DNA from: Bacteroidales bacterium
Lineage (GTDB): Bacteria; Bacteroidota; Bacteroidia; Bacteroidales; Lentimicrobiaceae
Length of the DNA stretch: 27,019 bases
Assembly (NCBI GenBank): GCA_022837485.1
Contig: JALHHH010000031.1
Location: 1 to 27,019 of the forward strand
Reading direction: 5' to 3'
Positions 23,644-27,019 of this stretch are shown here, one piece after another. The translations under genes and the position numbers were made by a program. The first letter of the stretch is position 1; each line of letters opens with the position of its first letter. The notes beneath the pieces are model-generated. The model had not been told where the DNA came from, searched no databases, and saw only the letters and a program-made list of their open reading frames with translations.

Positions 23644-24285
23644 TTAAACCTGGACGATACCGTTGCGGATGGCAAACATCACCAGGCCAGCCGTGTTTTT
23701 TGATCCCGTTTTCAGCAGCAGATTCTCCCTGTGCTTGTCAACGGTGCGTTTACTGATGCGGAGCAAATCGGCAATTTCCTGGTTCGAGAGTCCCAGGCAT
23801 ATGCGGTACAGCACCTCAGTCTCCCGTTCGGAAAGGTCGCTGTTTTTGGGTTGTTTTTCGTTCTTGCTGAGGTTTCGAAGAATGCTGTCCATAATTTCGG
23901 GCGAGAAAAAGTTGTGCCCCGAAGTAACCATTCGGATGCAGTCCTCCACATCTTGTATACCCGAATTTTTCAGAATAAAACCGCGCGCTCCGGCATTGAT
24001 CATCCGGTAAGTGTAATCTTCGTCCGTATACATCGACAGCGCTACAATTTTTAATTCAGGAAACAACTCCATTGCCCGTCGGGTTGTTTCAATGCCTCCG
24101 GCACCCGGCATGCTGATGTCCATAAATACTACGTCGGGTAGCCCGGAATCCAGCATTGCCAGAAATTCTTCTCCGCAACTTGCTTCATCTACCCGGCTTA
24201 TATACGGCAATTTCTTTAGCAACAGCCTGAACCCTTCCCTGAAAAGGGTATGGTCGTCAACGATAAACAGACTATGGCTTTGCAT
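23644..24285 (-). CDS. NarL/FixJ-type response regulator
   Basis: A 213-residue DNA-binding response regulator. The receiver (residues 5-122) has Asp10/Asp11, phosphoacceptor Asp56 in FMDISMP, Ser84 and Lys106, all intact. A LuxR-type helix-turn-helix follows at residues 150-210 (LSERETEVLYRICLGLSNQEIADLL...SKRTVDKHRENLL). It lies 44 bp after the sensor kinase gene and is its obvious partner. The candidate target is the porin/pst unit immediately downstream. Confidence 0.95.
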   Translation of the reverse strand: MQSHSLFIVDDHTLFREGFRLLLKKLPYISRVDEASCGEEFLAMLDSGLPDVVFMDISMPGAGGIETTRRAMELFPELKIVALSMYTDEDYTYRMINAGARGFILKNSGIQDVEDCIRMVTSGHNFFSPEIMDSILRNLSKNEKQPKNSDLSERETEVLYRICLGLSNQEIADLLRISKRTVDKHRENLLLKTGSKNTAGLVMFAIRNGIVQV

Positions 24286-24329
24286 TTTAAATTATTATTC
24301 GTTTCAAAGGCATCGAAGCGCCTGCTTTT

Positions 24330-25277
24330 TCAGTTTAATTCAATGCTTACGTTTACTCTTACGCCTTCATTGGGGACCGCATAAATATCCAGACTTCCGT
24401 TAAGCGATTTTATGCGTGAGCGTATATTGTCAAACCCCATCCCTTTATTGTCGAGCTCCAGAATAGCCTGGTCGAATCCCACTCCGTCGTCAAGGTAGTC
24501 AAGTTTGATATGGGATTCTTCCTTCATCAGCGAAATAAACAGGTTTCTGGCTCCGGAGTGCCTGAGTGAATTGGTGATAAGTTCGCAGATTACACGGTAT
24601 AACACAACTTCCACATTATACGAAAACCGGTCTTCCGCCAGGTTTGAGTCAAAAATGATCGATAAACTGCCCGTTGGTGGCAGGTGAGCTATGAAGGATT
24701 TAACGGCTTTCCGCAATCCGAAATTATTGAGAACATGCGGACTGAGCTTGTTCGAGATCTCCTTAAGCGAAGTAATGGATTCATCAATTAGTTTCTCGGC
24801 ATTGAGCATCACCTCTCGGTTGTTTGCCTGGTTGTTATCGCGGCAGGCTGCAGAGATCGACATTTTTACCGACGACAGCAAAGGACCCAGTCCGTCGTGC
24901 AGCTCTTTGGAAAAATTCAGTCGCTCGTTTTCCTCGGTTCGCACAATTGCTGATAATACCCTCGATTCATTTGCTTTCCGCAACTCATCCATTCGCTTCT
25001 GAATGTTGAAGATGCGTTTTATAAAGATCAGACTCACCAGCATCATTACCGAGATCAGCACCCCCGTCCAGGTGCTTACCATCCCGGTTATCAAACGGCT
25101 TTGCGAGTCCATCAACTGAAAAAACTCAAAAATTCTTCGAATAGCCATAAGCAGGAATCCGAAGGATATCAGCCACCAGGCAATGTTGTTGCGGGTTCGC
25201 CTTACCAGCGACAGCGCAATGATTGCAGCAACGAACTGCAGAATAAACGACAGGATCAGAGAGATCTTTAAGGTCAT
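24330..25277 (-). CDS. Sensor histidine kinase, DegS/NarX-type (HisKA_3)
   Basis: A 315-residue membrane kinase. The N-terminus holds about three hydrophobic segments (residues 4-24, 32-50 and 67-87) with almost no periplasmic loop, so the signal is probably sensed in or at the membrane or comes from a partner protein. A short coiled coil leads into the HisKA_3 box, where NFSKELHDGLGPLL carries the phosphorylated His127. The ATPase domain has the N box ELITNSLRH (Asn236), DDGVGFD (263-269), and GMGFDNIRSRI (279-289). It is transcribed before its response regulator from a well-formed promoter just upstream. Confidence 0.94.
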   Translation of the reverse strand: MTLKISLILSFILQFVAAIIALSLVRRTRNNIAWWLISFGFLLMAIRRIFEFFQLMDSQSRLITGMVSTWTGVLISVMMLVSLIFIKRIFNIQKRMDELRKANESRVLSAIVRTEENERLNFSKELHDGLGPLLSSVKMSISAACRDNNQANNREVMLNAEKLIDESITSLKEISNKLSPHVLNNFGLRKAVKSFIAHLPPTGSLSIIFDSNLAEDRFSYNVEVVLYRVICELITNSLRHSGARNLFISLMKEESHIKLDYLDDGVGFDQAILELDNKGMGFDNIRSRIKSLNGSLDIYAVPNEGVRVNVSIELN

Positions 25278-25292
25278 CGGCCAGGGTTTTTA

Positions 25293-25324
25293 CAAACCTA
25301 CATGAATAAATTCTGATTCACAAA
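25293..25324 (-). promoter_or_regulatory. Complete Bacteroidota promoter for the sensor kinase gene
   Basis: On the minus strand TTTG (25324-25321) is followed after exactly 20 bp by TAGGTTTG (25300-25293). Both elements and the spacing fit the Bacteroidota sigma-ABfr consensus (TTTG, 19-21 bp, TAnnTTTG). The predicted start of transcription falls only about 9 bp before the ATG at 25277, so the leader is very short. Confidence 0.75.
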
Positions 25325-25386
25325 CTCCATTGCGGGAATGTGTACGCTGAATATAAAGATTTTTCGGTCCCGTTTTTCCCGGTAGG

Positions 25387-25417
25387 GGAAGCGGCAAAAC
25401 CCTGCTTTGCCGCTTCC
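25387..25417 (-). terminator. Strong hairpin downstream of the aspartase gene
   Basis: A perfect 12-bp stem GGAAGCGGCAAA / TTTGCCGCTTCC with a 7-nt loop lies 20 bp after the aspartase stop. The minus-strand transcript continues as CCTACCGGGAAAAACGG, so there is no U run as in a classic intrinsic terminator. It may stop transcription, mark a processed 3' end, or insulate the kinase gene from the aspartase transcript. Confidence 0.55.
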
Positions 25418-25436
25418 TGCCGGCAGTGTATGCGTT

Positions 25437-27019
25437 TTATCCCTGTTTGGGCATTTTGCGTGGTCCTATCATATTGGCCGGATCCAGAACCCGGTCGAGT
25501 TCTTCCTTGCTCATCAGGTTGTTTTCAAGCACCAGCTCGTATACACTGCGGTTCTTTACCAGGGCTTCCTTTGCAAGTTTATTGGAAGCTTCATAACCGA
25601 TCACCGGATTCAGAGCCGTTATCAGTCCGATGCTGTTGTACACCATCTCGCGGCATCGTTCTTCGTTGGCCGTTATACCTTTAATGCAGCGGTGGTTCAG
25701 TGTGCTCATTCCGTTTTTTAGCATTTCGATCGATTCGAACAGACTGTAAACAATAATAGGTTCCATTACATTCAGCTCCAGCTGTCCGGCCTCCGCTGCC
25801 ATGGTTACGGTAAGGTCGTTGCCGATAACCTTGAAGGCAATCTGGTTTACCACTTCCGGTATTACGGGGTTGACCTTTCCGGGCATAATCGTGCTGCCGG
25901 GCTGCATGGGAGGCAGGTTGATCTCGTTTAAACCGGCACGCGGTCCCGACGATAGCAGCCTGAGGTCGTTTGAGATTTTCGAAAGCTTCACTGCCAGCCT
26001 TTTCACTGCCGATGAGTACATAATGAAAGCGCCCGTATCCTGTGTTGCTTCCACCAGGTTGTGGGCCAGAACAATCGGTTTGCCGGTAATCTCTTTCAGG
26101 TATTTGATCACCGTTTCGCTGTATGCCGGATCGGCATTAATGCCAGTGCCTATGGCTGTGCCTCCCATATTTACTTCCAGAAACAACTGTACGTTCTGGT
26201 TCAAACGGTCGATTTCTTCTTCCAGCATCACGGCATAGGCTTCAAATTCCTGTCCCAGCGTCATGGGAACAGCATCCTGAAGCTGGGTGCGACCCATTTT
26301 TATTACATGGCTGAACTCCCTGGCTTTCATACTGAAGGATTCAATCAGAGAACGCAGAACTTCTACCAGCTTTTCGTTGCTTCGTATAAGCGCAATCTTT
26401 ATGGCTGTAGGATAGGCATCGTTGGTCGACTGGCTGAGGTTTACGTGGTTATTTGGATGGCAATGCTCGTATTGTCCGCGCTCGTAACCCAGAATTTCCA
26501 GAGCCCGGTTGGCTATAACCTCGTTGGCATTCATATTTGTTGAAGTGCCGGCCCCTCCCTGTATCATATCGACAACAAAATGGAAGGTGTATTTTCCATT
26601 GATGATTTCATTGCATGCCCTGACAATGGCATCGGAGAGTGATTTGCTGAGCAGTCCGAGTTCGTGATTGGCTTTTGCGGCAGCAAGTTTTACCATTGCC
26701 AGCGATTCGGCCAATACCGGATAAAAGTTGAGCTGCACTCCCGAAATATTGAAATTCTCAAGCGCTCTCAGCGTCTGTATTCCGTAGTAATATTCATAGG
26801 GTACTTCGCGGAATCCAAGCAGGTCGTGTTCCGTACGTGTTCTTCCCGATTCATACTGGGCGGCCGAACTAATCATACGGGCATTGGCCTGTCGCATGCG
26901 TCTTGAAATAACTCTGGCGATGTTTGAGAATATTTTCAGCGAGATCGGACCATGTTCCTCAAAGAAGGATCGCCGCAACAGGAAAGCTGTTGTGTTGTGC
27001 TTAACGCGCGCACTCGTGC
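25437..27019 (-). CDS. aspA: Aspartate ammonia-lyase with N-terminal cyclic-nucleotide-binding domain (5' truncated)
   Basis: The lyase part (about 467 residues, the normal aspartase length) starts around RTEHDLLGFREVPYEYYYGIQT. It carries the fumarase/aspartase signature GSTIMPGKVNP, whose Ser just after the first Gly is the expected catalytic base (the next residue is Thr, usually Ser). It also has GGAGTSTNMNANEVIANRA and TAxxPxxNHVNLSQSTND-type blocks, supporting aspartate to fumarate plus ammonia. The frame stays open upstream to the window edge without a stop. Those upstream residues, SARVKHNTTAFLL, then SLKIFSNIARVISRRMRQAN, look like the end of a Crp-type cyclic-nucleotide-binding domain. 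The protein is therefore a fusion whose N-terminus lies outside the window; a TTG at 26978 is not a credible start because it falls inside that domain. Confidence 0.9.
   Translation of the reverse strand, partial: TSARVKHNTTAFLLRRSFFEEHGPISLKIFSNIARVISRRMRQANARMISSAAQYESGRTRTEHDLLGFREVPYEYYYGIQTLRALENFNISGVQLNFYPVLAESLAMVKLAAAKANHELGLLSKSLSDAIVRACNEIINGKYTFHFVVDMIQGGAGTSTNMNANEVIANRALEILGYERGQYEHCHPNNHVNLSQSTNDAYPTAIKIALIRSNEKLVEVLRSLIESFSMKAREFSHVIKMGRTQLQDAVPMTLGQEFEAYAVMLEEEIDRLNQNVQLFLEVNMGGTAIGTGINADPAYSETVIKYLKEITGKPIVLAHNLVEATQDTGAFIMYSSAVKRLAVKLSKISNDLRLLSSGPRAGLNEINLPPMQPGSTIMPGKVNPVIPEVVNQIAFKVIGNDLTVTMAAEAGQLELNVMEPIIVYSLFESIEMLKNGMSTLNHRCIKGITANEERCREMVYNSIGLITALNPVIGYEASNKLAKEALVKNRSVYELVLENNLMSKEELDRVLDPANMIGPRKMPKQG

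Overview
The window looks like chromosomal DNA from a Bacteroidota bacterium, probably of the Bacteroidales/Marinilabiliales type. The evidence is several good matches to the Bacteroidota -7 promoter box (TAnnTTTG), a Bacteroidota-style OstA/LptA-like protein, a SusA-like periplasmic amylase, and a long receiver/ATP-grasp protein of a kind I know mainly from that phylum. I see no rRNA, tRNA, insertion sequence, integrase, phage gene or CRISPR array. Genes are densely packed and no gene-free stretch exceeds about 210 bp. Base composition looks even throughout, so nothing argues for recent transfer.

Left part (1-8.0 kb). A PatB/MalY-type aminotransferase cut by the left edge is followed by three minus-strand genes for envelope or secreted proteins: a PDZ aspartyl protease-like protein, a secreted GH13 amylase of the neopullulanase type, and a membrane-anchored GH25 muramidase. 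A plus-strand pair follows, an intracellular GH13 enzyme related to trehalose synthase and purC, closed by a clear intrinsic terminator.

Middle (8.1-18.6 kb). A SirB1-like transglutaminase-fold protein and a uridine phosphorylase lie on the minus strand. A tandem universal stress protein, a small membrane-anchored protein and a DUF389 membrane protein lie on the plus strand. An OstA/LptA-like protein and glutaminase are on the minus strand. Divergent from glutaminase is a 995-residue protein with two receiver-like domains and a pyruvate-phosphate-dikinase-type ATP-grasp domain but no phosphohistidine domain.

Right part (18.6-27.0 kb). All genes are on the minus strand. In transcription order they are an aspartase carrying an N-terminal cyclic-nucleotide-binding domain (cut by the right edge), a NarL/DegS-type sensor kinase and response regulator, an outer-membrane porin, and pstS-pstC-pstA-pstB. 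The layout suggests that the two-component pair controls the porin and the phosphate importer. The stretch between the regulator and the porin holds four AATACG direct repeats plus an inverted copy, placed just upstream of a good -7 box. No phoU follows pstB.

The most unusual points are the cNMP-binding/aspartase fusion, the receiver/ATP-grasp protein, the repeat array in front of the porin, and a perfect EF-hand-like loop inside PstS.
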